NCBI GenBank assembly: GCA_965223305.1
Contig: CBDCWT010000029.1
Span: 1 to 57,358 of the forward strand
Source: CBDCWT01 sp965223305
GTDB lineage: Bacteria; Planctomycetota; Planctomycetia; Pirellulales; Pirellulaceae
Reading direction: 5' to 3'
Length of the DNA stretch: 57,358 nt
Below the pieces are notes generated by a model. It was not told the origin of the DNA and searched no databases. It was given only the letters and a program-made list of their open reading frames with translations. Positions 11,623 through 20,897 of this stretch are shown piece by piece (within the stretch, counting starts at the first letter, position 1; each line of letters opens with the position of its first letter). Position numbers and translations under genes: made by a program.

Positions 11623-12192
11623 TTAATCCGCCAAACTCTGGCGAGTTCGGCTACGCTCCCGAGTTCGCCGGTCTTTTTTGGGTCCGCTCAGCATCTGAGT
11701 GGGCTGCTGCCGAGAAAAGCTCAGCGAAGTGCGCTTACCATCGGTGCGGAGAATCAGGGTGTTGACCTGGTCCTTCTGCATCCCAAACAATAACCGATTG
11801 GTGATACGAGCGCGGTCTAGCCCCGCCGGCATGGCGACCTCGAAGTAGAGCCAGGCTTCTTTCGGTGATATCTCTTTGCCAACCCAGTGTAGTCTCGCGG
11901 GCTTTCCGGTGTGGTTGGTGACCACAAAGGCCTCACTCAAATAGCGATGAATCAACCGGTCGATGTCCGCCGTGCGTTCCAAGACCACGTGCCGCCGTGT
12001 TTTTCGCCGCAGAGCACGTTCTAGATCTTCGGGCAGCACCTTCACGGCGACTTCTAGCCGGCTGCTGCGCTCGTTCCATTCCATCTCGGCGATGCTGACG
12101 TGGAAAGGATGGGCTCGGGCAGGAGCTGCAGCGGCCAGCAACACCAAGAGGACCCCGGCGAGTTTGGCGGAAATGTTTTTAGTGTTACTCAT
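11623..12192 (-). CDS. Exported DUF6702-like protein
   Basis: 189 residues from the ATG at 12192. Signal peptide (AKLAGVLLVLLAAAAPARAHP), then a mature start HPFHVSIAEMEWNERSSRLEVAVKVLPEDLE, the pattern of small secreted DUF6702-type proteins with unknown role, and WLYFEVAMPAG near residue 130. The start overlaps the stop of the M1-peptidase gene by eight bases, so the two are probably translationally coupled and may act together. The last dozen residues (RERSRTRQSLAD) are encoded by a dispersed GTAGCCGAACTC repeat unit, so the original C-terminus has been replaced or extended by repeat sequence. The family call is moderate. Confidence 0.65.
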   Translation of the reverse strand: MSNTKNISAKLAGVLLVLLAAAAPARAHPFHVSIAEMEWNERSSRLEVAVKVLPEDLERALRRKTRRHVVLERTADIDRLIHRYLSEAFVVTNHTGKPARLHWVGKEISPKEAWLYFEVAMPAGLDRARITNRLLFGMQKDQVNTLILRTDGKRTSLSFSRQQPTQMLSGPKKDRRTRERSRTRQSLAD

Positions 12193-14506
12193 CATTCGCC
12201 GCCTTTGCTTTCTGCATTTCGTTCTTCCGTTGCTTCTCTTTAAAGAGTTTGAACCGCGACTTGACGATCCGTCTGGGGAAGAAGTTGTTTTCGACATCTA
12301 CATCGGCAGTCTCCAAGTGGGGATCGAGTCGTAGCCGGTCAATTGTCTTTTCGGTGATGATCAGCTTCGCGACACGCTCGTTGTTGCGCCGCCAAATTTC
12401 CGCCGGAATCCGCAGCTCTTCGCTGCTGCCGTCGGTGAAGTCAATCTGCAGCAGAATGGGCATGACTAGTCCGCCCACGTTCTTGAAATCAACGACATAG
12501 AAGTTTTGTTTCGACTCGAGCAACTCTTTTTCTTCGTCGCTCAACCCTTCCAACAGCTCGCGATATTCCTTGCGGTCACGCTCGGTGACGTCTAGTGCAT
12601 CGAAGTCGTTGTAGAAGTCCTTTAGCTCTGGCCAGACGTCCGCGCGCTTCTGAAGGGGCTTGTTCCGCTGCTCGGAAACCGTTTCCGGTTCTGCATCCCG
12701 CTTGGTTCTCTTGAGCTCGTTCTCCGTATCCGGGTTCCTAGTGTCGACGTTCAGCAAGCGGACTCCTTCGATCGACAAGTCAGTGTGGTTTGTGGTGAAG
12801 AACCATCCGCGAAAGAACCAATCGAGATCGATCCCGGAGGCGTCTTCCATGGTTCGAAAGAAGTCGGCCGGCATCGGTCGTTTGAACCGCCACCGGCGGG
12901 CATATTCCTTGAATGCGTAGTCGAACAGCTCCCGGCCAAGGATCGTTTCACGGAGTACATTCAGAGCGGTTGCCGGTTTGGCGTAGGCGTTGTTGCCAAA
13001 TTGCAGGATGGACTCCGAGTTCGTCATGATCGGAACTTGGTCCCGATCCGCCATGTATTGAGTGATGTCCTTGGCTTCACCGCGCCGAGAGGGGTAGCCC
13101 TCCTCCCATTCTTGCTCGGATAAGTACTGCAGGAACGTATTGAGACCTTCGTCCATCCAGGTCCACTGCCGTTCATCCGAGTTCACGATCATCGGAAAGT
13201 AGTTGTGGCCGACTTCGTGGATGATCACGGATATGAGTCCGTACTTGATGCGTTTGGTGTACGTCCCATCCTCCTCCGGCCGTGGCCCGTTGAAGCAAAT
13301 CATCGGATATTCCATGCCGTAGACGGGGCCGTTGACCGAATAGGCGACGGGATACGGATAGGGAAACGTATATCGCGAGTAGACGTTCAGCGTGTGAATG
13401 ATCGCGTGCGTCGAGTACTGGCTCCAGAGCGGCTCGCCTTCGTTTGGGTATAAGGACATCGCCATCACTCGGTTCCCCTCGACTTCGTGCAGCTGGGCGT
13501 CCCAGATGAACTTGCGGGAAGAAGCAAAGGCGAAGTCACGAACGTTGTCCGCTTTGAAGATCCAAGTCTTCTTACCTGTTGGCTTGGTCTCTTGGTTCTG
13601 TTGTGCCTCCTCCGGAGTGACGATGAAAACTGGCTTGTCGGCGTCTTCCGCCTGCTTCAGCCTTTGTTGCTGATCGGCAGTAAGCACCTCGGTTGGATTC
13701 AGGAGCACTCCCGTCGCTCCCACGATGTGATCGTCGGGGACCGTAATACGAACCAGATAATCGCCCAGCTCAAGGGTAAACTCCCCGCGGCCGACAAACT
13801 GTTTGTGCTGCCAGCCGGTTGCATCGCTGTACGCTACCATCCGCGGGAACCAATGAGCAATCTCGTAGATGTAGTTGTCGTCTTTCTTGAAGTACTCGTA
13901 GCCCGTTCGGCCTAACATCGTCTTAGCGTTGGTAATCCGGTAGTACCAGTCGACGGAGAAGGTAAACGAGTCGCCGGTTTGCAGCGGTTCGGGCAGATCG
14001 ACACGCATCATCGTCTTGACAATCGTGTAAGGCAAAGCTCGGTTGGCCACATCACGAACTGAAGTCACGTTGACTCCGCCGTCAAACGTCTCGCGAACCA
14101 ATAGCGACTTGAGATCTTTGTAGGACAGCTTGTCTGTATCGGGCGCCGTGGCGATCAACGATGCGTCTGATTTGGGTGCGAAGATGTTGTTGTCCAGCTG
14201 CAGCCAGACATACCGCAACGGATCGGGTGAGTTGTTGAAATAGGTGATTGTCTCCGCACCCAGAATCTGCTGCAGCTCGTCGTCCAGCTCGACGTTGATT
14301 TCGTAGTTGGCTTGCTGTTGCCAGTAATCCCGGCCCGGAGCACCGGAAGCCGTTCGAAACGCGTTCGGCGTCGGCAAGAGCTCTTCGAGCTGCCGGAAGC
14401 TGTCGTGTTGGCCGCGTTTGCTCGCTTCGACGATCTGGGCGGCTGCGGTACCGATAACGGCCTGCGAGACGAGGCCTGCTACGAATGCGCGAAGGAGAAG
14501 AGTCAT
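12185..14506 (-). CDS. M1-family zinc metallopeptidase, exported
   Basis: 773 residues. Signal peptide MTLLLRAFVAGLVSQ..AAAQ. The N-terminal beta domain (NYEINVELDDELQQILGAET, YVWLQLDNN) is typical of M1 aminopeptidases. YGMEYPM stands in the place of the GAMEN substrate loop. Zinc motif HEVGH: H430 and H434 are ligands, E431 is catalytic, and E453 in WMDEGLNTF is the third ligand, exactly 19 residues after H434. A charged helical region (about 660-740) follows the catalytic part. The ATG at 14506 precedes the signal peptide; the frame is open to 14623. It is followed by an overlapping DUF6702-like gene and preceded 154 bases upstream by glutaminyl cyclase, so a periplasmic peptide-processing unit is plausible. 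Confidence 0.9.
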   Translation of the reverse strand: MTLLLRAFVAGLVSQAVIGTAAAQIVEASKRGQHDSFRQLEELLPTPNAFRTASGAPGRDYWQQQANYEINVELDDELQQILGAETITYFNNSPDPLRYVWLQLDNNIFAPKSDASLIATAPDTDKLSYKDLKSLLVRETFDGGVNVTSVRDVANRALPYTIVKTMMRVDLPEPLQTGDSFTFSVDWYYRITNAKTMLGRTGYEYFKKDDNYIYEIAHWFPRMVAYSDATGWQHKQFVGRGEFTLELGDYLVRITVPDDHIVGATGVLLNPTEVLTADQQQRLKQAEDADKPVFIVTPEEAQQNQETKPTGKKTWIFKADNVRDFAFASSRKFIWDAQLHEVEGNRVMAMSLYPNEGEPLWSQYSTHAIIHTLNVYSRYTFPYPYPVAYSVNGPVYGMEYPMICFNGPRPEEDGTYTKRIKYGLISVIIHEVGHNYFPMIVNSDERQWTWMDEGLNTFLQYLSEQEWEEGYPSRRGEAKDITQYMADRDQVPIMTNSESILQFGNNAYAKPATALNVLRETILGRELFDYAFKEYARRWRFKRPMPADFFRTMEDASGIDLDWFFRGWFFTTNHTDLSIEGVRLLNVDTRNPDTENELKRTKRDAEPETVSEQRNKPLQKRADVWPELKDFYNDFDALDVTERDRKEYRELLEGLSDEEKELLESKQNFYVVDFKNVGGLVMPILLQIDFTDGSSEELRIPAEIWRRNNERVAKLIITEKTIDRLRLDPHLETADVDVENNFFPRRIVKSRFKLFKEKQRKNEMQKAKAANDE

Positions 14507-14660
14507 GGGTGGGTTAAACCTGAGGACAAATCGGTGGTGGTGGATCACAGTTCCTAGCCAATAGAGGGGCGTCCGGTGTGGCCGTCCCAGCCCTATTAAA
14601 GTTGGCAGATCGCGAGCAAGCAAGAGAAGGGGCCTGGCCGCAGCCAGTCAGGCAAAGTCG

Positions 14661-15518
14661 CTAGGGCAAGAGTCGGATCTCGAAGAGATATCGCCAGTTC
14701 TTGCCGGTGACGAAGAGTCGTCGCTGGTCGGCGTCGAAGGCGATGCCATTCAAGACATCTTCGCCGCCGCGCCGGGGATAGATGCCGGCCAGGTTGATGA
14801 CTCCGGTTACTGCGCCGCTTTGAGGCGAGATGCGAACGATATAGTCCTTCTTCCAAACGTTGGCCAGAATTTCGCCGTCAACGAACTCTAGCTCGTTGAG
14901 CTTCTTGACCGGTTTTCCCCGGCTGTGGACGCGCAGTCGGCGGGTGACTTTCATTGTATCTGGGTCCAGGAATCGAAGCGTCTCGGAGCCGTCGCTCATG
15001 ATCAGCTCTTCGCCATTGTGGGTCAGACCCCAACCTTCGCCCTCGTAGGTGAATCGACCCAGTTCGTCAAACGTTCGCTTGTCGTAAATGATTCCCGTTT
15101 GGCTTTGCCAGGTGAGTTGGATGATTCGGTCCTGCCAAACGGTGATCCCTTCGCCGAACAGTCGCGGATGGAGAGCTTTGACCTGAAGCACTCGACCTGT
15201 GTCAAGATCGACCCGCCGCAGGCTCGACCCGCCGTACGTGCCAGTACTCTCGTACAGCACACCTTGATCGATGACGAGCCCTTGACAGTATGCATTGCGG
15301 TCATGTTCAAACCTGCGCACGACATCCACGCGGAGAACTTCTGGCCGGGCGTCCTGGGAAGGGCGAACCGCAAAAGCGACAGCAGCCATCGCGACGACCG
15401 CAGCTGCGATCAGCCATCTCTGCCGCAACCAGAAAGGACGTGGGCGTGACGCAACAGCCGTCTCCGTGTGGTTCGACGGTTTGCGCGGCAGACGGCGTGC
15501 TGAAGCTCGATTTCCCAT
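14661..15518 (-). CDS. Glutaminyl-peptide cyclotransferase, beta-propeller type
   Basis: 285 residues. The plant/bacterial type of glutaminyl cyclase turns N-terminal glutamine of peptides into pyroglutamate with release of ammonia. One N-terminal membrane segment or signal anchor (WLIAAAVVAMAAVAFAV, about 34-50) places the enzyme outside the cytoplasmic membrane. Family blocks are YCQGLVIDQGVLYESTGTYG, SSLRRVDLDTG, FGEGITVW, GWGLTHNG, LNELEFVDGEILANVW, VLNGIAFD and LFVTGKNW, in the expected order for a five-bladed propeller. It is divergent from hemB and upstream of an M1-type aminopeptidase on the same strand; pyroglutamate formation and aminopeptidase action both concern peptide N-termini. 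Confidence 0.9.
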   Translation of the reverse strand: MGNRASARRLPRKPSNHTETAVASRPRPFWLRQRWLIAAAVVAMAAVAFAVRPSQDARPEVLRVDVVRRFEHDRNAYCQGLVIDQGVLYESTGTYGGSSLRRVDLDTGRVLQVKALHPRLFGEGITVWQDRIIQLTWQSQTGIIYDKRTFDELGRFTYEGEGWGLTHNGEELIMSDGSETLRFLDPDTMKVTRRLRVHSRGKPVKKLNELEFVDGEILANVWKKDYIVRISPQSGAVTGVINLAGIYPRRGGEDVLNGIAFDADQRRLFVTGKNWRYLFEIRLLP

Positions 15519-15626
15519 GGCATTGCGTAAGCTACGCGATCGACTAGGATAACATCAAGATTGATCTTCCCCTGCGGCAATGAGGCGACGCCCACCGCCA
15601 CGCAATTATACTCCGGAGCCCAGCTC

Positions 15627-16655
15627 ATGGGGCAGCCGCTTGCGACTCTTGGAAGCCATTTCCCGCTGACTCGGCTGCGCCGCAATCGCCGCCATGGATG
15701 GTCTCGACGGCTCGTCCGCGAGCACCGTTTGACTCCCGACGATCTGATTTGGCCGGTGTTTATCCAGGAAGGCGAGGGCGCGCGGACCCCCATACCCTCC
15801 ATGCCGGGCGTTGATCGGCTGACGGTCGACTTGCTGGTCGAGGAGACTGGCCGGGCGGCCGAGTTGGGTATTCCCGCCATTGCTCTGTTTCCCGCCACAG
15901 AAGCTGAGAAGAAGACAGCCGAGGCAGAGGAGGCCTACAACCCCGACAACTTGATCTGTCGGGCTGTCCGCGCCGTGAAGGCGGCGCACGGAAATGCGTT
16001 GGGAGTCATCTGCGATGTCGCACTTGACCCCTATTCCGAACACGGCCAGGACGGTCTTGTGCGTCAAGGCTACGTCGTCAATGACGAAACCGTGGAGGTC
16101 CTGTGCCGACAAGCTCTCGTACAAGCCGAAGCGGGCTGTGACGTGATCGCCCCTTCGGACATGATGGACGGGCGCGTGCGGGCCATCCGCCGGGCGCTTG
16201 ACCAGGCTGGTTGGGAGAGCGTCCAGATTCTGTCTTATGCCGCCAAGTATGCCTCCGCCTTCTACGGGCCGTTTCGTGATGCCGTCGGGTCGGCAGCAAG
16301 TCTCGGCAGCGGCGACAAAAAAACCTATCAAATGGACCCAGCCAACACTGACGAAGCGGTCCGCGAGGTGGCGCTCGATCTGGAAGAGGGGGCGGACATG
16401 GTAATGGTCAAGCCAGGCATGCCGTACTTGGACGTTGTGCGTCGAGTGCGGGAGATCTTTGGAGTGCCCACATTGGTCTATCAGGTCAGCGGAGAGTACG
16501 CGCTGCTCCGCGCCGCGGCGGAACAGGGTTGGGTCGACGGGCCCGGCACGATGCTGGAGAGCCTGCTGGCTTTCAAGCGCGCGGGGGCCTGCGGAATACT
16601 CACTTATTTCGCGGTGGAAGCTGCCCAACTGTTGGATCCCTCCACCGCTCCATGA
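15627..16655 (+). CDS. hemB: Delta-aminolevulinic acid dehydratase (porphobilinogen synthase)
   Basis: Joins two 5-aminolevulinate molecules into porphobilinogen in heme synthesis. 342 residues. The two active-site lysines are K207 (SYAAKYASAFYGPFRDA) and K262 (MVMVKPGMPYLDV). The usual zinc-binding cysteine triad is absent: the site reads DVALDPYSEHGQDG, with Asp and Ala where Zn enzymes have Cys, so it should be a Mg-dependent type. The ATG at 15627 follows GGAG by about nine bases; the earlier in-frame ATG at 15561 has no such site. The stop overlaps the start of the ABC ATPase gene (ATGA), so the two are co-transcribed. Confidence 0.95.
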   Translation: MGQPLATLGSHFPLTRLRRNRRHGWSRRLVREHRLTPDDLIWPVFIQEGEGARTPIPSMPGVDRLTVDLLVEETGRAAELGIPAIALFPATEAEKKTAEAEEAYNPDNLICRAVRAVKAAHGNALGVICDVALDPYSEHGQDGLVRQGYVVNDETVEVLCRQALVQAEAGCDVIAPSDMMDGRVRAIRRALDQAGWESVQILSYAAKYASAFYGPFRDAVGSAASLGSGDKKTYQMDPANTDEAVREVALDLEEGADMVMVKPGMPYLDVVRRVREIFGVPTLVYQVSGEYALLRAAAEQGWVDGPGTMLESLLAFKRAGACGILTYFAVEAAQLLDPSTAP

Positions 16656-17374
16656 TTGTCGTCCACCAAGTCGTTAAGCGATTTCACTCCAACGGCGGTG
16701 AGATCCTCGCTGTGGACCACGTTTCCTTTGAGGTCCGCGCCGGCGAGGTGTTCGGACTGCTCGGTCCGAACGGCGCCGGCAAGACGACGACACTCCGGAT
16801 GATGATCGGGTTGCTGAGGCCGGATGAGGGCTACGCCGAGATCGACGGTTACCGCACGATCGATCGTCCCGATGAAGTCAAGTCGCGAATCGGCTTGGTG
16901 TCGGCAAGTGCCGGTGTTTACCCTTGGTTGACTGTGCGAGAAATGCTGCTGTTCTTTGCGGACCTTTACGGGGTGCCGGCAGCAGCGGCACGCCAGAATC
17001 TGTACGAGCTGGCTGAAATTCTCGACATGACGGCCTTTCTCGACCGGCGGTGTTTGACGCTGAGCACCGGCCAGAAGCAGCGCGTGACGCTGGCGCGTGG
17101 ATTGATCCATGATCCCCCTGTCATGCTGCTGGACGAGCCCACACGAGGGCTGGACGTTTTTGGCAGCAAAGAGGTCTTCGACTACATTGCACACCTTCGG
17201 GAGAAGGGTAAGGCGATTATCGTTAGTACGCATCGCCTGGATGAAGCGGAGCGGCTCTGCGATCGCTTCGGATTGCTCTACGCCGGGAAGTTACACTATC
17301 AGGGCACGCTGTCCGAGCTGAGAGCGGCTACGGGGCGCGAGACGTTGGTAGAAATGTTCCTGACCAAGATCTGA
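16652..17374 (+). CDS. ABC transporter ATP-binding protein, NatA type
   Basis: 240 residues. Walker A GPNGAGKTTT, Q-loop region SASAGVYPWLTVREML, signature LSTGQKQRVTLARGL, Walker B MLLDEPTRGLD and H-switch STHR are all intact. The single nucleotide-binding domain is of the NatA/CcmA subfamily that works with an ABC-2 permease. Its ATG overlaps the hemB stop by four bases, and nine bases after its own stop begins the permease-protease fusion, so the three form one unit. The substrate is unknown; Na+ extrusion (NatAB) is the best-known relative but is not shown here. Confidence 0.92.
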   Translation: MIVVHQVVKRFHSNGGEILAVDHVSFEVRAGEVFGLLGPNGAGKTTTLRMMIGLLRPDEGYAEIDGYRTIDRPDEVKSRIGLVSASAGVYPWLTVREMLLFFADLYGVPAAAARQNLYELAEILDMTAFLDRRCLTLSTGQKQRVTLARGLIHDPPVMLLDEPTRGLDVFGSKEVFDYIAHLREKGKAIIVSTHRLDEAERLCDRFGLLYAGKLHYQGTLSELRAATGRETLVEMFLTKI

Positions 17375-17383
17375 CCGATTTGG

Positions 17384-19594
17384 GTGGTGCCCATCGACAC
17401 CGACGCACAACACGAAGCTGCCGACGAGTCCGCCGGCTCGCGCCGACAGCGGCAGCACCTGAGTGTTGTTCGCCTGGCAAGGCTGTGCCAAAAAGAGCTG
17501 AGGGAAATCGTCCGGGACCGCCGCACGATTGTGACATTGGTCCTGATGCCTTTGCTGGCCTATCCGCTGTTGAGCATGTCGTTTCATCGGCTGCTATTTG
17601 TTTCTCCGACCAGGACTTGTGTGGTCGGTGTCGAGGAGGAGGCCAGCGAAAAGCGTCTGGATGAATTCCTGGCAATGGGGCAGGTGCTGCTCCGCGGGCG
17701 ATCGGGGGAGGGCGGCGAGTCGTCGGTAGCCGCTGCAGAAGAGCTGCCGGATGTTGAGTCAGCGAACGAACTTAAACTGCGCGTGCTGGTGACCAACGAT
17801 CTGGAAGGAGCACTCGCCGAAGGCTTGATCGACCTAGGAGTACGGATCAGGACGACTGGAGCGCGGCCGCTGGTGCGCGTGCTGGGATCCCCGGTCGAGA
17901 TTCAGCTAATGACGCGGGAGGACTCGCAGCTGGGCAAAGCCGGTTTGGACTTCATGTCAGAACGGCTACGGGCGATCAACGAGACCTACTTTGTGCGCCA
18001 ACTGCGACGCTTCGGGCGCAGCGGCCGGGCACCCGTCGACTTGGAGATCGAGACGATGGAGGCAGAAGGGCAGGCCTTATCGCTCACCGCGTTCGTACCG
18101 CTCATCTTGATCTTGATGACCATCACCGGCGCAGTCTATCCGGCGATCGACCTGACCGCCGGTGAGCGGGAGCGTGGCACTCTGGAAACACTCATGGCTG
18201 CCCCGATTCCGCGGTTTGGCTTGCTGTTCGCTAAGTACGTGGCGGTGGTTACGATCGCCATGTTAACCGCGACTACCAACTTAGTGGCCATGACGGCAAC
18301 GCTGATGGCCACTGGCATGGGGACTCTTGTGTTTGGGCCACAGGGGCCGACGATCGCGTTGATCGATCAGGTATTCCTGTTGTTGATGCTGTTTGCTGCC
18401 TTTTTTTCTGCCATCTTGTTGGCGATTACCAGCTTCGCGCGCAGCTTCAAAGAGGCGCAGTCTTACTTGATTCCGGTGATGTTGATTACTTTGGCTCCGG
18501 GCATCATGAGCTTGATGCCCAACCTCGAGTTCACGGCGCCGCTGGCGGTGACCCCGTTGCTGAACATCGTACTGCTGGCGCGCGATCTGCTGGAAGGAAG
18601 TGTTGATCTGCGATTGGCGACGGCGGCCGTGCTCTCGACCTTATTCTATGCGGTTGCGGCGCTCAGCCTGGCCGCGCGGATATTCGGCACCGACGCGATC
18701 CTTTACGGCAGTGAAGCAACCTGGTCCGACCTGCTACGTCGTCCACAGCAACAGCGGGCGGTTCCCACGGTGGCCGGAGCGATGCTCTGTTTGGCTTGCC
18801 TCTACCCTTGCTACTTCTTGCTTGCCAACTCGCTGCATCGCCTCTCCGGGGCATCCATGACAACCCGACTCTTGTTGACCGCCGCCGTGACTGCGGTGCT
18901 GTTCATCGGATTGCCGCTCGTCTCTGCGATCCTGCAGCGGACGCGGCTGGTGACCAGTTTTCAGCTGCATAGAGCGAACATCCTGGCCGTGCTAGGTGCC
19001 ACGCTCCTCGGGCTGTCGCTGTGGCCGTTCGCTCATGAGGTTTTCATGCTGAACGAGTTCTTGGGTGTCAAATCGCTCGGCAACAGCCAGGTCGAGTCGG
19101 CGGAGTCGTTGCTCGACAGTTTTCGATCTCTATCACCGGTAGTAATTCTGCTTTCGCTGGCTGTGGCTCCAGCAGTTTGTGAGGAGTTCTTCTTTCGCGG
19201 ATTCTTGCTGGGGGCGCTGAAACGGTCGATGCCCAACTATGCGGCGATTCTGGTTTCGTCGTTGTTCTTCGGTGTATTCCATGTGATCACCACCAGTGTC
19301 CTGGCGACCGAGAGGATGTTGCCCAGCACTTTCTTGGGACTTGTACTGGGTTGGGTCTGCGTGCGGACCGGCAGCGTTTTTCCCGGTATCCTGCTTCACG
19401 GCTTTCACAACGGGTTGTTGTTAATGATGGGCAAGTACCGGGACGAGCTAATGAAGTACGGTTGGGGAATCGAGGAGACGGATCACATGCCGGTGATGTG
19501 GTTGGCTGTGGCCGCCGTCGCGGTCTGTATCGGAATCCTGCTCATCGCCCGTCGGCGCAGCCCGATTTCCTCGCAGCAGATCGCTCAGGAGTAG
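17384..19594 (+). CDS. NatB-type ABC-2 permease fused to a CPBP intramembrane protease
   Basis: 736 residues. Residues 1-450: an ABC-2/NatB-like permease with a first membrane segment (TLVLMPLLAYPLLSMSF), a large external loop, then six hydrophobic segments and the GERERGTLETLMAAPI motif typical of ABC-2 permeases. Residues 450-736: a CPBP (Rce1/Abi) glutamic-type protease domain with EEFFFRGFLLG, FFGVFHV and LLHGFHNGL, which carry the conserved Glu-Glu, His and His/Asn residues. This fusion is known from planctomycetes. The start is a GTG at 17384, just after the ATPase gene. The protease half might mature an exported substrate or a peptide (inference). Confidence 0.88.
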   Translation: MVPIDTDAQHEAADESAGSRRQRQHLSVVRLARLCQKELREIVRDRRTIVTLVLMPLLAYPLLSMSFHRLLFVSPTRTCVVGVEEEASEKRLDEFLAMGQVLLRGRSGEGGESSVAAAEELPDVESANELKLRVLVTNDLEGALAEGLIDLGVRIRTTGARPLVRVLGSPVEIQLMTREDSQLGKAGLDFMSERLRAINETYFVRQLRRFGRSGRAPVDLEIETMEAEGQALSLTAFVPLILILMTITGAVYPAIDLTAGERERGTLETLMAAPIPRFGLLFAKYVAVVTIAMLTATTNLVAMTATLMATGMGTLVFGPQGPTIALIDQVFLLLMLFAAFFSAILLAITSFARSFKEAQSYLIPVMLITLAPGIMSLMPNLEFTAPLAVTPLLNIVLLARDLLEGSVDLRLATAAVLSTLFYAVAALSLAARIFGTDAILYGSEATWSDLLRRPQQQRAVPTVAGAMLCLACLYPCYFLLANSLHRLSGASMTTRLLLTAAVTAVLFIGLPLVSAILQRTRLVTSFQLHRANILAVLGATLLGLSLWPFAHEVFMLNEFLGVKSLGNSQVESAESLLDSFRSLSPVVILLSLAVAPAVCEEFFFRGFLLGALKRSMPNYAAILVSSLFFGVFHVITTSVLATERMLPSTFLGLVLGWVCVRTGSVFPGILLHGFHNGLLLMMGKYRDELMKYGWGIEETDHMPVMWLAVAAVAVCIGILLIARRRSPISSQQIAQE

Positions 19595-19725
19595 TCCGGG
19601 TTGGTGGATGGGCCGCCGTCGTTGGAAGACCCAGTTGGCGCGACCGTCGCGACGCACGGTAAGACGCGTCGATCAGACGCGCTCGCCGCCGGAGTTTCGC
19701 TGCATCGATTCTGACGAGAATCTAG

Positions 19726-19899
19726 CCCGAATTATTCATGAGCGATCTGCTGCGAGGTCGTAAGTCCATCCGTGGCTTCGTCATGCTTCACAATTCTCCC
19801 TCGACGTATTGCTTCAATACGCCTGCGGAAGAATCGCTTGCCTTCCTTGCCACGAAAGTACTTACAACCTCTCGCGACGATCTTCATGAATAATCCGGG
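19726..19899 (+). mobile_element. Palindromic MITE-like element, copy 3 (174 bp)
   Basis: The same element as at 8426, same orientation, in the convergent gap between the NatB-CPBP gene and rfbA. Flanks are CTAG (19722-19725) and CTAA (19900-19903), one mismatch in the presumed 4-bp duplication. The rest of the gap (19595-19725 and 19904-19968) shows no gene. Confidence 0.82.
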
Positions 19900-19968
19900 C
19901 TAAATCGTCATCAGCGAAACTCCTCTGGGTCGCGGTTAAACCTGTATTTCGCAACCTGCCACGGCGCT

Positions 19969-20862
19969 TCAACCACCGCGTGTTTTCAGCAACTCCAGCA
20001 AGTACTGACCGTACTCATTCTTGAATTGTTGCCCGAGGGCAGCCAGTTGATCGCCGGAGATAAAGCCTTTGCGGTAAGCTACTTCTTCTAAACATGCGAT
20101 CTTGAGCCCCTGCCGCTTCTCGATGGTCTGCACGAAGTTCCCCGCCTCGATCAGTGAGTCGTGCGTCCCGGTATCGAGCCAAGCGAAACCACGGCTGAAC
20201 AGCTCCACATGCAGCTCGCCCTGCGCCAGATACTCGCGATTCACGTCCGTGATCTCCAACTCACCTCGCGCCGAAGGTTGCAGAGCGGCCGCGATTTCCA
20301 AGACTCGGTTGTCGTAGAAGTAGAGTCCTGGAACGGCATACGTCGATTTCGGCTCCTGTGGTTTCTCTTCGATCGATACGACTTTGTTCTGTGAGTCAAA
20401 TTCGACCACACCGTAACGCTCCGGATCTTTGACCGCATAACCAAAAACCGTGGCCCCCTGTTCCCGGGCAGCCGCCCGGGCGAGTGTTGCTTGAAACCCT
20501 TGGCCGTAGAAGATATTGTCGCCCAGCACCAAGACCACTCGGTCGCTGCCGACAAACTCACGCCCAATTACAAACGCCTGAGCAATTCCACCAGGAGCCG
20601 GTTGCACCGCGTACTCGATGTGGAGTCCTAGACTGCTCCCATCTCCTAGCAGCCGCTCGAAGCCGCCAATGTCCTGAGGAGTCGATATCAACAGGATCCG
20701 GCGGATGCCTGCCAACATCAGGGTCGAAAGCGGATAGTAGAGCATCGGTTTGTCGTAGACCGGCAACAGCTGTTTGCTTGTCGCATAAGTCAACGGATGT
20801 AAACGGGTTCCCGCGCCTCCAGCGAGCACGATACCTTTGGGTGTTGTCGAAGGGAGGTTCAT
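19969..20862 (-). CDS. rfbA: Glucose-1-phosphate thymidylyltransferase
   Basis: First step of the dTDP-sugar (dTDP-rhamnose) path: dTTP + glucose-1-phosphate gives dTDP-glucose. 297 residues, the normal size. The nucleotidyltransferase signature GIVLAGGAGTRLHPLT is followed by KQLLPVYDKPMLYYPL, VLGDNIFYG, IEEKPQEPKS, GELEITDVNREYL and WLDTGTHDSL. The ATG at 20862 precedes MNLPSTTPKG; the open frame runs much further upstream into rfbB in another frame and is not used. It lies 35 bases after rfbB, so the two are one unit. Confidence 0.96.
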   Translation of the reverse strand: MNLPSTTPKGIVLAGGAGTRLHPLTYATSKQLLPVYDKPMLYYPLSTLMLAGIRRILLISTPQDIGGFERLLGDGSSLGLHIEYAVQPAPGGIAQAFVIGREFVGSDRVVLVLGDNIFYGQGFQATLARAAAREQGATVFGYAVKDPERYGVVEFDSQNKVVSIEEKPQEPKSTYAVPGLYFYDNRVLEIAAALQPSARGELEITDVNREYLAQGELHVELFSRGFAWLDTGTHDSLIEAGNFVQTIEKRQGLKIACLEEVAYRKGFISGDQLAALGQQFKNEYGQYLLELLKTRGG

Positions 20863-20897
20863 CGTGGGCTGCCAAAAGGACGATTCGAAAAACGAAG

